64,000 nucleotides of DNA from JAOPZW01 sp963764585 (GTDB lineage Bacteria > Actinomycetota > Thermoleophilia > Solirubrobacterales > Solirubrobacteraceae), in the NCBI GenBank assembly GCA_963764585.1, contig CAVXTB010000003.1:62001-126000 (forward strand), read 5' to 3'. The position numbers and the translations under genes were made by a program. The notes under the pieces are model-generated. The model did no database searches, was not told the DNA's origin, and was given only the letters and a program-made list of their open reading frames with translations. Shown here in pieces: positions 14,584-22,178 of the stretch; position 1 is the first letter of the stretch, and each line of letters starts with the position of its first letter.

Positions 14584-17541
14584 GTGCACTCCATAGGACG
14601 CACGCTCGTCAGTCCGGTCTTCGTCGGCCGGGAGTCCGAGCTCGCGGCGCTGACGGCGGCGCTCGACGCCGCCGTCGCCGGTGACCCCGCGGTGGTGCTC
14701 CTGAGCGGCGAGGCCGGCGTGGGCAAGACGCGCCTCGTCGAGGAGGTGGCCGAGCGCGCGGGAGAGGCGGGCGCGAGGGTGCTCGCGGGCAGCTGCATCG
14801 AGATGGGTGGCGAGGGCCTGCCGTTCGGCCCGCTCGCGCACGCGTTTCGCTCGCTCATGCGCGAGACGTCCCCCGAGCAGCTCGATGTGTTCATCGGACC
14901 CGCCCGCTCCGACCTCGCGCAGGTGCTGCCCGACCTCGACCCGGACAGCGCGCTCAGCACCGCGCTACTCAGCGAAGGTGGCACGGCGCGCCTGCTCGAG
15001 CTGGTCGTGGGTGTGATCGAGCGGCTCGCCGCCGATCGGCCGCTCATGTTCGTGATCGAGGACCTGCACTGGGCGGATCGGTCGACGCTCGACCTCGTGG
15101 CCCTGCTCGTGCGCGCGCTGCACGCCGATCGCGTGCTCGTCGTCGTCAGCTTCCGCACCGACGAGCTGCACCGCAGCCATCCGCTGCGGCCGCTCGTCAC
15201 CGGCTGGGAGCGCGTCCGGGCGGTGCAGCGCATCGAGCTCGGGCGCCTCGGGCGCCCGGAGGTCGCGCGACAGCTCGAGGCGATCGTGGGCGAGCCGCCG
15301 ACGGCGCGGCTCGTCGATCAGGTCCATGAGCGCTCGGAGGGCAACGCGTTCCTCGTCGAGGAGATCCTCGGCGCCATCCAGAGCGGCGCGGACCCCGACG
15401 AGCTGCCGCTGTCCCTGCGCGACGTTCTCCTCGCCCGCGTCGAGCGCCTCGATCCAGCCACCCAGCGGCTGCTGCGCATCGCGGCGGCCGGCGGCCCCGC
15501 GGTATCCGACCGGCTGCTCGCAGCGGTGGCGGGCCTTGAGGAGGCCGAGCTCGACGCGGCGCTCCGCGATGCCGTCGAGCACCACGTGCTCGTGGTCGAC
15601 GAGACCGAGCGGGGCTACGTCTTCCGCCATGCGCTGACGCGCGACGCCATCTACGGCGACACGCTCCCGCGCGAGCGGGTGCGGATCCACACCGCGTACG
15701 GCGAGGCGCTGTCGGGCGACCCGGCGCTCGCCGGCGGGAACGTCGCCGTCGCCGCGGCGCTCGCGCTGCATTGGACCGCGGCTCACGACCTGCCGCGGGC
15801 GCTCGTCGCGTGCGTCGAGGCGGCGCACCTGGCCGCCGGCTACGCGCCGGCCGAGGCGCTGCGCCACCTCGAGCGGGCGCTCGAGATCTGGCCGCAGGTC
15901 CCCGACGCCGCCGAGCGCAGCGGCATCGACGTCGTCGAGGCGCTACGGCGCGCGGGGCAGAGCGCGTATGCGGCCGGCGCCCTCGATCGGTCGCTCGCGA
16001 TGTTCGACGAGGCGCTCGCGGAGCTCGAGCCCGATGCCGATCCGGAGCGTCGCGCGCTGCTCATGGAGGCGCGGGCGGCGACGCTGCTCGACTTCGGACG
16101 CGCCGACGAGGCGGGGCTCGAGCTCGAGCGTGCTGCGGCGCTGCTGCCCCCGGAGCCGCCCAGCGACGCGCAGGCGGTGGTGTTCACCGCACTGGCCATC
16201 CACCGCGCGATCGGCGGGGACTTCGACGGCGCCCGCTCGGCGGCGGAGCAAGCGGTGACGGCGGCGAGCGGCGTCGGCTCCCCTGGCCGGGAGGCCAGCG
16301 CGCGCATGATGCTCGGGATGGCGCTCGTCTATCTCGAGCAGGGCGACGGCGGCCTGGTGGAGCTCGAGGCGGGTCTGCGGCTCGCCGAGGCGGCCGGCGA
16401 CCCTGTGTTGGCGCTCCGCGGCCACGTGAACCTGTCGGACGCGCTGCAGAGCCTCGGCCGGTCGCGCGACGCGGCGGAGGTCGCGGTACGGGGGGTGGAG
16501 CTGGCGGCGCGCGTTGGCCTCACGCGCTCGGTCTGGGGGGCGCTCGTGACGCTCAACTACGCCGAGGCGCTCTTCCACATCGGCCAGTGGGACGAGGCCC
16601 ACCGCCTGCTCACGCGCGCGATGGACAACGAGCTGGCGAACCCGTACGCGAGCGTGATTCTCGATCACCGCGCCAGGATCGCCGCACTCGCCGGGCGCTA
16701 TGACGCTTCCACGGCGGACCTCGACGCCGCACGGCGATTGCTGCCGGCGCGCCACGGCGGCCAGTACTCCTACGCCCACGCGTTGGCCGCCGCCGAGATG
16801 GAACGGGCACTCGGCGACGCTACCGGCGCCCGGGAGGACCTCCGTCGAGCCTTGGAGCACGAGGCGGTCGCGACGATCCCCCGTTACGCCTGGCAGCTCG
16901 TGTGGCTGGGCCTGCGGGTGGAGGCGGAGGCCTCCGAGCCCGCGCCCGACCGGGTGGCCGCCCTTGCGGCCCTGTCGCGCGAGCTGCCCGCGACCACCCC
17001 GCCGGCGCTCGCCTACCGCGCGCTCGCGGCCGCGGAGTCGGCCCGCGGCGCCGGGCGCGACGCGGACTGGACGGAGGCGATCGACGCCTCCCGGCGGGCC
17101 GGGGACCCGTACCTCGTCGCGTACGCGCTGCTGCGCCGAGCCGAGGTTGCGTGCGCGGCGGCGGATCGTGAGAGCGCGTCGCCGGCGGCTCAGGAGGCCG
17201 CGCGGCTTGCGGCGGCGCTCGGCGCGGCACCGCTGCTCGGGGAGGTGCGCGCCCTCGCCCGCCGCGCACGCCTGCGGATCGAGGCGGCTGCGCCCGAGGC
17301 AGAGCCGGCCGCGACCGGGATCGACGCGTTGGGGTTGACCCAGCGCGAGCGCGAGGTGCTCCAGCTGCTGGCCGACGGGCGCTCGAACCCGCAGATCGCC
17401 GCGGAGCTCTTCATCAGCCGCAAGACCGCGAGCGTCCATGTGTCGAACATCCTCGGCAAGCTCGGCGTCGCAAGCCGCGGCGAAGCGGCCGCCGTGGCGC
17501 ACCGCCTCGGGCTGAGCGCCGCCGGCGCTCGATCCTCCTAG
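14584..17541 (+). CDS. Large LuxR-family ATP-binding transcriptional regulator (LAL type)
   Basis: The 985-residue protein starts at GTG 14584, one base after the SDR stop. An N-terminal AAA-like ATPase has Walker A 'GEAGVGKT' at residues 42-49 and Walker B 'LMFVIEDLHWAD' near 150-160. A long helical TPR-like middle (about 400-900) follows, and then a LuxR HTH at the end ('LTQREREVLQLLADGRSNPQIAAEL', 'SRKTASVHVSNILGKL'). LAL regulators bind ATP and an inducer and activate nearby genes. Its neighbours are the SDR before it and the MFS exporter after it. Confidence 0.9.
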   Translation: MHSIGRTLVSPVFVGRESELAALTAALDAAVAGDPAVVLLSGEAGVGKTRLVEEVAERAGEAGARVLAGSCIEMGGEGLPFGPLAHAFRSLMRETSPEQLDVFIGPARSDLAQVLPDLDPDSALSTALLSEGGTARLLELVVGVIERLAADRPLMFVIEDLHWADRSTLDLVALLVRALHADRVLVVVSFRTDELHRSHPLRPLVTGWERVRAVQRIELGRLGRPEVARQLEAIVGEPPTARLVDQVHERSEGNAFLVEEILGAIQSGADPDELPLSLRDVLLARVERLDPATQRLLRIAAAGGPAVSDRLLAAVAGLEEAELDAALRDAVEHHVLVVDETERGYVFRHALTRDAIYGDTLPRERVRIHTAYGEALSGDPALAGGNVAVAAALALHWTAAHDLPRALVACVEAAHLAAGYAPAEALRHLERALEIWPQVPDAAERSGIDVVEALRRAGQSAYAAGALDRSLAMFDEALAELEPDADPERRALLMEARAATLLDFGRADEAGLELERAAALLPPEPPSDAQAVVFTALAIHRAIGGDFDGARSAAEQAVTAASGVGSPGREASARMMLGMALVYLEQGDGGLVELEAGLRLAEAAGDPVLALRGHVNLSDALQSLGRSRDAAEVAVRGVELAARVGLTRSVWGALVTLNYAEALFHIGQWDEAHRLLTRAMDNELANPYASVILDHRARIAALAGRYDASTADLDAARRLLPARHGGQYSYAHALAAAEMERALGDATGAREDLRRALEHEAVATIPRYAWQLVWLGLRVEAEASEPAPDRVAALAALSRELPATTPPALAYRALAAAESARGAGRDADWTEAIDASRRAGDPYLVAYALLRRAEVACAAADRESASPAAQEAARLAAALGAAPLLGEVRALARRARLRIEAAAPEAEPAATGIDALGLTQREREVLQLLADGRSNPQIAAELFISRKTASVHVSNILGKLGVASRGEAAAVAHRLGLSAAGARSS

Positions 17542-17583
17542 GGCAGTCCGCCCGCCGTCTGAGTCGCCGGCGTGCGCCGCGGT

Positions 17584-17650
17584 CGCACATCTAAGCCGCC
17601 GCGCGGCCGAAGACCGGTCAGCAGCCCGATGTGCGCCAGGGGGTCTTAGA
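17584..17650 (+). other. Long inverted repeat upstream of the mini-ORFs
   Basis: In the 315-base space between the LuxR-type gene and the MFS gene, cgcacatc (17584-17591) is mirrored by gatgtgcg (17628-17635), and tctaag (17590-17595) by cttaga (17645-17650). This could be an operator region or RNA structure for the leader. No convincing -35/-10 pair could be assigned. Confidence 0.3.
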
Positions 17651-17694
17651 CGCATGCTCTGACCATGCCGACCACGACCCCAAGGAGCCACGAG

Positions 17695-17721
17695 ATGAAC
17701 GTGCACCTGCGGTACCGCTAG
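17695..17721 (+). CDS. Leader mini-ORF 1 (8 codons, MNVHLRYR)
   Basis: An AAGGAG ribosome-binding site (17682-17687) lies seven bases before an ATG that opens an eight-codon frame ending in TAG. The peptide ends Arg-Tyr-Arg. A second mini-ORF follows 38 bases later and ends in the same codons, tac-cgc-tag, within an identical 14-base stretch (taccgctagagcca). Such a small frame with a near-perfect site, placed before an exporter gene that has no site of its own, looks like a translated leader peptide that senses ribosome behaviour. Confidence 0.6.
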   Translation: MNVHLRYR

Positions 17722-17744
17722 AGCCAGCAGCCCGCCCTCGTCAC

Positions 17745-17774
17745 AGGAAGGAGCTCCACATGGTTTACCGCTAG
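17745..17774 (+). CDS. Leader mini-ORF 2 (4 codons, MVYR) with strong RBS
   Basis: AGGAAGGAG (17745-17753) stands six bases before ATG 17760, which encodes only Met-Val-Tyr-Arg before TAG. The tyr-arg-stop codons and the following gagcca repeat those of mini-ORF 1. The feature is listed from its ribosome-binding site. It lies between mini-ORF 1 and the hairpin at 17800-17826, in the position expected for the control element of an attenuator. Confidence 0.55.
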   Translation, partial: RKELHMVYR

Positions 17775-17799
17775 AGCCACGACCTGACCGTCCTCCGCG

Positions 17800-17826
17800 G
17801 CCGCGGAACGAGCCACGTTCCGCGGC
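17800..17826 (+). promoter_or_regulatory. Perfect hairpin between leader ORFs and MFS start
   Basis: Arms 17800-17810 (gccgcggaacg) and 17816-17826 pair over 11 bp around the loop agcca. The hairpin ends 30 bases before the exporter ATG. It could be an intrinsic terminator or a structure controlling translation start, changed when a ribosome pauses on the leader ORFs. Confidence 0.55.
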
Positions 17827-17856
17827 ACGCGTTCCTCCCACCACCCCGGTGATCGC

Positions 17857-19092
17857 ATGCTGAATCCCGCCCGCCCATTCCTCATCGCGCTGCGTGAGCG
17901 CAACCTTCGCCTCCTGTTCGGCGGCCTGGTCGCCTCCCAGGCCGGCGACTGGCTGTACAACCTGGCCCTGCTCGCCTTCGTCTACGAGCGCACCGGGTCC
18001 ACGGCCTGGGTCGGGATCACGACCGCGGCGCGCATCGTGCCGGAGGTCGTGCTGGGACCGCTCGGCGGCGTGCTCGCCGACCGCCACGACCGTCGCGTGG
18101 TCATGATCCTCTCCGACGTCCTGCGCGCCGCCTCGATGGGCGCGCTCGCGCTCGTCGCCTTCGCCGGCGCGCCGGTCGTCCTGGCCCCGGTGCTCGCCGC
18201 GCTGTGCACCGCCGCCGGCGCGGCCTACCCGCAGTGCGTCGTCGCCGTGCTGCCGCGACTGGTCGGCGCCGGAGACCTCGCCGCCGCCAACGCCGCGCGC
18301 ATCAGCATCACCGGGCTCTGCGTCATCGCCGGGCCGGCCCTCGGCGCCGCGCTGCTGCTGCTGAGCTCGGCCGCCGTCACCTTCGCCGTCAACGGCGCGA
18401 CGTTCCTGGTTGGTGCCGCGGTCGTCGCCGCGCTTCCCCGTGAGGCGCTGCGCCGCCCGGCCGGCGCCGTCGAGGAGGTCCACGCCTCGGTCCGCTCCGA
18501 CCTCGCCGTCGGCTGGCGGGCGCTGCGCGAGCACCCCGACGCGCTGCCGCTCGTGGGCGCCGAGATCATCTCGAGCGCGGTCTACGGCGCCCTCACCGTC
18601 CTCTTCGTGCTGGTCGGCGAGCGTCTCGGCCTCGGTGCCGCCGGCTACGGGTACCTCCTCTCGGCTCTCGGCGTTGGCGGCGTGCTCGCGACCGGCCTCG
18701 CGCACCGGGCCGCGTCGTCGGATCGCCCGCGCCGGGCCCTCATCGCCGCGGCCGTGGCGATCGGCGTGCCGCTGACGCTCCTCACGTTCACAGGCTCGGT
18801 CGCCGCGGCGCTTCTGCTCGCCGCCGCCATCGGCGCCGGCCAGTTCGCCACCGAGGTCGTCTCCGACACGACGCTCCAGCGCTCGCTCGATCCGACGGTC
18901 TTCGCGCGCGCCTACGGGCTGGCCGTGCCCGCGTGCGTCGCCGGGATCGTGGCCGGTGCGCTCCTGGCGCCGCCGTGCGTCGCGCTGATCGGCCTCGACG
19001 GCACGCTCGCTCTCACCGGCGCGCTCGTGCTGGCCTACGGGGCGGTCGCGTTCGTGCGGCCCGCGCCGACGCCGGTTCTCGAGAGCGCCTGA
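17857..19092 (+). CDS. MFS exporter (MFS_3/enterobactin-exporter-like), leader-controlled
   Basis: This 411-residue permease has about 12 hydrophobic helices, with 'NLRLLFGGLVASQAGDWLYNLALLAFVYERTGS' at the start and 'GPLGGVLADRHDRRVVMILSD' as the loop 2-3 signature. This is the pattern of the MFS_3 group, which includes macrolide and siderophore exporters. The ATG at 17857 has no ribosome-binding site ahead of it, unlike the two mini-ORFs upstream, so translation probably depends on the leader. Drug efflux is inferred from family and control layout, and the substrate is unknown. Confidence 0.85.
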   Translation: MLNPARPFLIALRERNLRLLFGGLVASQAGDWLYNLALLAFVYERTGSTAWVGITTAARIVPEVVLGPLGGVLADRHDRRVVMILSDVLRAASMGALALVAFAGAPVVLAPVLAALCTAAGAAYPQCVVAVLPRLVGAGDLAAANAARISITGLCVIAGPALGAALLLLSSAAVTFAVNGATFLVGAAVVAALPREALRRPAGAVEEVHASVRSDLAVGWRALREHPDALPLVGAEIISSAVYGALTVLFVLVGERLGLGAAGYGYLLSALGVGGVLATGLAHRAASSDRPRRALIAAAVAIGVPLTLLTFTGSVAAALLLAAAIGAGQFATEVVSDTTLQRSLDPTVFARAYGLAVPACVAGIVAGALLAPPCVALIGLDGTLALTGALVLAYGAVAFVRPAPTPVLESA

Positions 19093-19093
19093 G

Positions 19094-19453
19094 TCAGCCG
19101 TCCCCGTCCCACGTCCAGCGCGGGACCTCGCGCAGCGGATTGAGCTCGGCGTCGGTCTTGGCGTTCGAGTTCTGCATCGCCACCTTGCTGCCGAACTCGA
19201 CGTGCTCGCGCACCGCGGCGCGAAACGGCTCGTCGTCGGGGAGGCCGGCCTCGTCGAGCGCGGCCATGTACAGCTCCACGAAGCGCTCGCGCTGCTCCTC
19301 GGTGATCGCGAGGCCGCGGTGGACGGCGATCAGGTGGGCGAAGCCGAGCTCGTGCGTGAAGCGGTCGGGGCCGCCGAAGCTCTCGGCGGTGAGTGCCCGC
19401 AGTACGCTGACGCGCCTATGAGCCCTGTGCCGCGCCGGATCGTCACCGGCCAC
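19094..19453 (-). pseudogene. Truncated-hemoglobin remnant lacking its N-terminal half
   Basis: The readable part holds the C-terminal half of a 2/2 (truncated) hemoglobin-like protein: 'SFGGPDRF', 'FAHLIAVHRGLAITEEQRERFVELYMAALDEAGLP', then an 'REHVEFGSKVAMQNSNA' tail. The first globin helices are absent, and that DNA belongs to the cupin gene on the other strand. The only in-frame start (GTG 19453) would overlap the cupin gene by 36 bases. The most likely reading is a gene cut at its 5' end. A short functional product cannot be excluded. Confidence 0.55.
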
Positions 19454-19921
19454 GATGCCTCGGGCAGGTCGGTCGTGCTCTCCGATGCCCCGACGCCCAA
19501 GACGCTCGACGTCGGGACCGCCGCGTTCCACGAGATCTGGATCACCGATCAGACGCCGGCTCCGATCGCGGCCACCGAGCCGGAGCCGACGGACCGCCCC
19601 GTGCGAACGCCGCCGCCCGCCGATGGGGTGATGGTTCGGTTCACCGAGATGGCGCCCGGCGCCGAGTCACCCATGCACCGCACCGAGACGGTGGACGTCG
19701 GCGTCGTGCTCGAGGGCGAGACGTGGCTGCTGCTCGACGATGGGTCCGAGACGCGGGTGGGCGTGGGCGATGCGGTGGTCCAGCGCGGAACCAACCACGC
19801 GTGGGCGAACCGGTCGGACCGTCCCGTGCGGATGCTGTTCGTGCTGATCGACGGGACGATCACCGACGAGCTGCGGGCGGCGGCGGGGCCCGTCGAGCTC
19901 TTCGACCAGGTCCTCGACTAG
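19418..19921 (+). CDS. Cupin-domain protein
   Basis: The 167-residue product has a C-terminal cupin barrel: 'MAPGAESPMHRTETVDVGVVLEGETWLLLDDGSETRVGVGDAVVQRGTNHAWANRSD'. This matches cupin motif 1 (G..s..H.h....hVl.G) and motif 2 (G D....p.....H.w.N). Metal-binding residues His and Glu of motif 1 and the His of motif 2 are present. Similar proteins act as small dioxygenases, isomerases or sensors, and no specific role can be named. The start is ATG 19418. Confidence 0.82.
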   Translation: MSPVPRRIVTGHDASGRSVVLSDAPTPKTLDVGTAAFHEIWITDQTPAPIAATEPEPTDRPVRTPPPADGVMVRFTEMAPGAESPMHRTETVDVGVVLEGETWLLLDDGSETRVGVGDAVVQRGTNHAWANRSDRPVRMLFVLIDGTITDELRAAAGPVELFDQVLD

Positions 19922-19938
19922 ACGCGCGCCCCGCCTCC

Positions 19939-19952
19939 GTGAGCTTGCTCAC
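19939..19952. promoter_or_regulatory. Palindrome GTGA-N6-TCAC, CRP/FNR-family-like site
   Basis: The sequence gtgagcttgctcac is a perfect palindrome with a two-base centre and has the core spacing of a CRP-type operator. It sits 18 bases after the cupin stop and 75 bases before the NHL gene. A terminator hairpin for the cupin gene is the alternative. Confidence 0.35.
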
Positions 19953-20026
19953 TCCGGGGAACGCACACCCGTCGGTGGCGTCCGGGTGGGAAACGGGATC
20001 GGCCCGTCGAGCGAGGAGGTCGGAGG

Positions 20027-21133
20027 ATGTCGGCAGTGCAGACGAAGGGCGTGGGTGGCCCGAGTGCGGCCGCGTCCGCGTTCGTGGACGCGACGATCAG
20101 CCTGGTCGCCGGGCGCGGAGTCGCTGGGTACCTGGGCGACGGCGGCCCGGCGACCCTCGCGCAGCTCGCCGGCCCTACCGGCGTCGCGGTCGACGCGGCC
20201 GGTGGCATCCTGATCGTCGACGCGAGCAACCGCGTGCGGCGCATCGCGTTCGGGGCGATCACCACCGTCGCGGGCTGCGGCTTCGCGGATGAAGTGATCG
20301 TTGGCCGCCCCGCTCCGGGCGACGGCGGTCCCGCCCTGGACTCGCAGCTCGCCGATCCGATCGGGGTTGCCATAGACGCCGAGGGCAACATCCTCATCGC
20401 CGATTCGCTGCACCACATGATTCGTCGCGTGAGCCCGGACGGGACGATCACCACGATCGCCGGCAACGGGGTCCCCCAGATCAACGGCGACGGCGGCCCG
20501 GCGACCTCGGCCTCGCTGAACCACCCGGACGGTGTCGCGGTCGACCGCGCGGGCAACGTGTTCATCGCCGACACCTTCAACAACGCGATCCGGCGCGTCG
20601 ACCCGGACGGGACGATCACCACGATCGTCGGCGACCGCTTCGGCGGCGCCGGCTTCGCAGGCGACGGCGGTCCCGCCACGGAGGCTCGGCTCGACCACCC
20701 GACCGGCGTGGCCGTCAGCCGCCGGGGTGAGCTCTTCATCGCCGACGAGCACAACCACCGCATCCGTCGCGTGGGGCCCCACGGACGGATCAGCACCGTC
20801 GCGGGCACCGGCTTCGGTGGGTTCGGCGGCGACGGCGGGCTGGCCACCGACGCCTTCCTCGAGTTCCCCACGGAGGTCCTCGTCGACGGCGACCACAACC
20901 TGCTGATCGCCGACAGCGGGAACCTCCGGGTGCGCAGCGTGGACCGCGACGGGATCATCACGACCATCGCCGGCGGGGGCTCGCAGGCGCCCGCCGACGG
21001 ACTGCCTGCCACCTCCATCTTCCTGCAGGGCGGCCCCACTGGCATGGCGCTGGACGCAGCCGGCAACCTCCTCGTCTGCGAGGAGTACGCGAATCGCGTG
21101 TGGCGGCTGACCCCGCCCGAGGCCGCCGGCTAG
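20027..21133 (+). CDS. Six-bladed NHL-repeat beta-propeller protein
   Basis: The 368-residue protein is almost entirely six repeats of about 55-60 residues with the pattern 'DGTITTIAG.G....GDGGPAT.A.L..P.GVAVD..GN..IAD..N..IRRV', starting near residues 24, 78, 138, 194, 251 and 307. The NHL fold forms a closed propeller that usually binds a ligand or protein. No signal peptide, lipobox or catalytic domain accompanies it, so as annotated it would stay in the cytoplasm. The start ATG 20027 follows GAGGAGG. Confidence 0.85.
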   Translation: MSAVQTKGVGGPSAAASAFVDATISLVAGRGVAGYLGDGGPATLAQLAGPTGVAVDAAGGILIVDASNRVRRIAFGAITTVAGCGFADEVIVGRPAPGDGGPALDSQLADPIGVAIDAEGNILIADSLHHMIRRVSPDGTITTIAGNGVPQINGDGGPATSASLNHPDGVAVDRAGNVFIADTFNNAIRRVDPDGTITTIVGDRFGGAGFAGDGGPATEARLDHPTGVAVSRRGELFIADEHNHRIRRVGPHGRISTVAGTGFGGFGGDGGLATDAFLEFPTEVLVDGDHNLLIADSGNLRVRSVDRDGIITTIAGGGSQAPADGLPATSIFLQGGPTGMALDAAGNLLVCEEYANRVWRLTPPEAAG

Positions 21134-22062
21134 CCGAAGATCGAGAGCGGGAGCAGCGCGCTGACGATGTACTGCCCCGCGTCGACGATCTCCGATATCC
21201 GCAGGTCGACGGCCAGGCTGCACAGCACGTAGGCGTCCTCGGGCGAGAGCCCGTACTCGCCGGCGATGTGCGCGACCATCGCGCGCACGGCCTCCTGCGC
21301 GCCGACGTACAGGTCCGGGCCGACGCCGGTGGTGCCGTACCACGCGCCGTCCGCCACGCGCGGGGCCAGCGGCCCGGGGGTCTGGTACTGCGGCGCGGGG
21401 ATCGTGCGCCCTTTCTGCACCTCGAAGCGCAGCGCGGCGTACATCGGCGACTCGATGCCGGTCACGCAGACCTCGCCGTCGCCTTGGGCCGCGTGCGCGT
21501 CGCCGCAGCTGAAGAGCGCGCCCTCGACCTGCACGGGCAGGTACAGCGTCGTGCCGCGCGTGAGCTGCCGCGTGTCCATGTTCCCGCCGAAGACGCCCGG
21601 CGGCATGATCGGCAGCGCGCTGGCGCCCGCGGGACAGACGCCCATCGTCCCGAGGAACGGCTCGACCGGGATGGCAACGTTGTCAGCCAGATAGGTCACG
21701 TCGCCGGCCGTCAGGTCGAAGATCCGCAGGTACGCGTCGGGGAAGTCCTCGGGCAGCAGGCCGAAGCCCGGCAGGATCGCGGTCCAGCCCCAGCCCTGCG
21801 TGTGCAGGTCGAGGATCTCGACCGCGAGCGTGTCGCCGGGCTCCGCGCCGGCGACAGCGATCGGCCCCGCCAGCGGGTACACGCGATCCCAGTTGAGATC
21901 GGCGATGACGTCGGCCGTCGAGTCGGGCGAGATCTGGTTGTCGCTGACGTCGCGGGTGTGCACGACGACGACGTCGCCGCTGTCGACGGTGAGCACCGGC
22001 GCGTTGCCGGCGTCCCAGGTGAAGTGGACCTTGTCGGACGGGAAGTAGTGCGTCTGCGCCAT
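21130..22062 (-). CDS. Acetamidase/formamidase family protein
   Basis: The 310-residue enzyme matches the FmdA/AmdA family: 'VHFTWDAGNAPVLTVDSGDVVVVHTRDVSDNQI' at the N-terminus, then 'LAGPIAVAGAEPGDTLAVEILDL', 'MPPGVFGGNMDTRQLTRGTTLYLPVQVEGALFSCGDAHAAQGDGEV' and 'GTTGVGPDLYVGAQEAVRAMVAHIAGEYGLS'. These enzymes hydrolyse short amides such as formamide and acetamide to ammonia and an acid in the cytoplasm. The gene's stop overlaps the NHL gene stop, and its 5' end faces the MFS/MarR unit. Confidence 0.9.
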   Translation of the reverse strand: MAQTHYFPSDKVHFTWDAGNAPVLTVDSGDVVVVHTRDVSDNQISPDSTADVIADLNWDRVYPLAGPIAVAGAEPGDTLAVEILDLHTQGWGWTAILPGFGLLPEDFPDAYLRIFDLTAGDVTYLADNVAIPVEPFLGTMGVCPAGASALPIMPPGVFGGNMDTRQLTRGTTLYLPVQVEGALFSCGDAHAAQGDGEVCVTGIESPMYAALRFEVQKGRTIPAPQYQTPGPLAPRVADGAWYGTTGVGPDLYVGAQEAVRAMVAHIAGEYGLSPEDAYVLCSLAVDLRISEIVDAGQYIVSALLPLSIFG

Positions 22063-22133
22063 GGGGGCGACCCTACTGCGGGGGCGGCCCGCACCGCTCG
22101 CAGGCGGCGACGGTGAGTGGCGGGCTCCGGCAC

Positions 22134-22163
22134 TTGACAGGGAGCATGTACTACTGATTTCAT
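22134..22163 (+). promoter_or_regulatory. Putative promoter of the DHA2-type MFS gene
   Basis: A perfect TTGACA (22134-22139) is followed after 18 bases by TTTCAT (22158-22163), in a notably AT-rich patch of an otherwise GC-rich window. The predicted start of transcription lies next to ATG 22171, so the message could be leaderless. The -10 overlaps an inverted repeat at 22155-22178. Confidence 0.5.
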
Positions 22164-22178
22164 AATAGTTATGAATCA
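22155..22178. promoter_or_regulatory. Inverted repeat, likely MarR operator
   Basis: Arms tgatttcataa (22155-22165) and ttatgaatca (22169-22178) mirror each other around tag, with one extra T in the left arm. The repeat covers the -10 and the MFS start codon. Its size and AT-rich half-sites suit a MarR-family dimer, and a MarR gene follows the exporter at 23672. Confidence 0.5.

Noticed and set aside
15943..18705. A 920-codon minus-strand frame opposite the LuxR-type and MFS genes
   Set aside because: It spans two well-supported genes and the leader region, and shows only low-complexity composition.
20445..20640. DNA-level direct repeats resembling a repeat array
   Set aside because: The repeated gacgggacgatcaccacgat stretches are in frame and encode the NHL blades, with spacing of whole repeat units; they are not a CRISPR or intergenic repeat.
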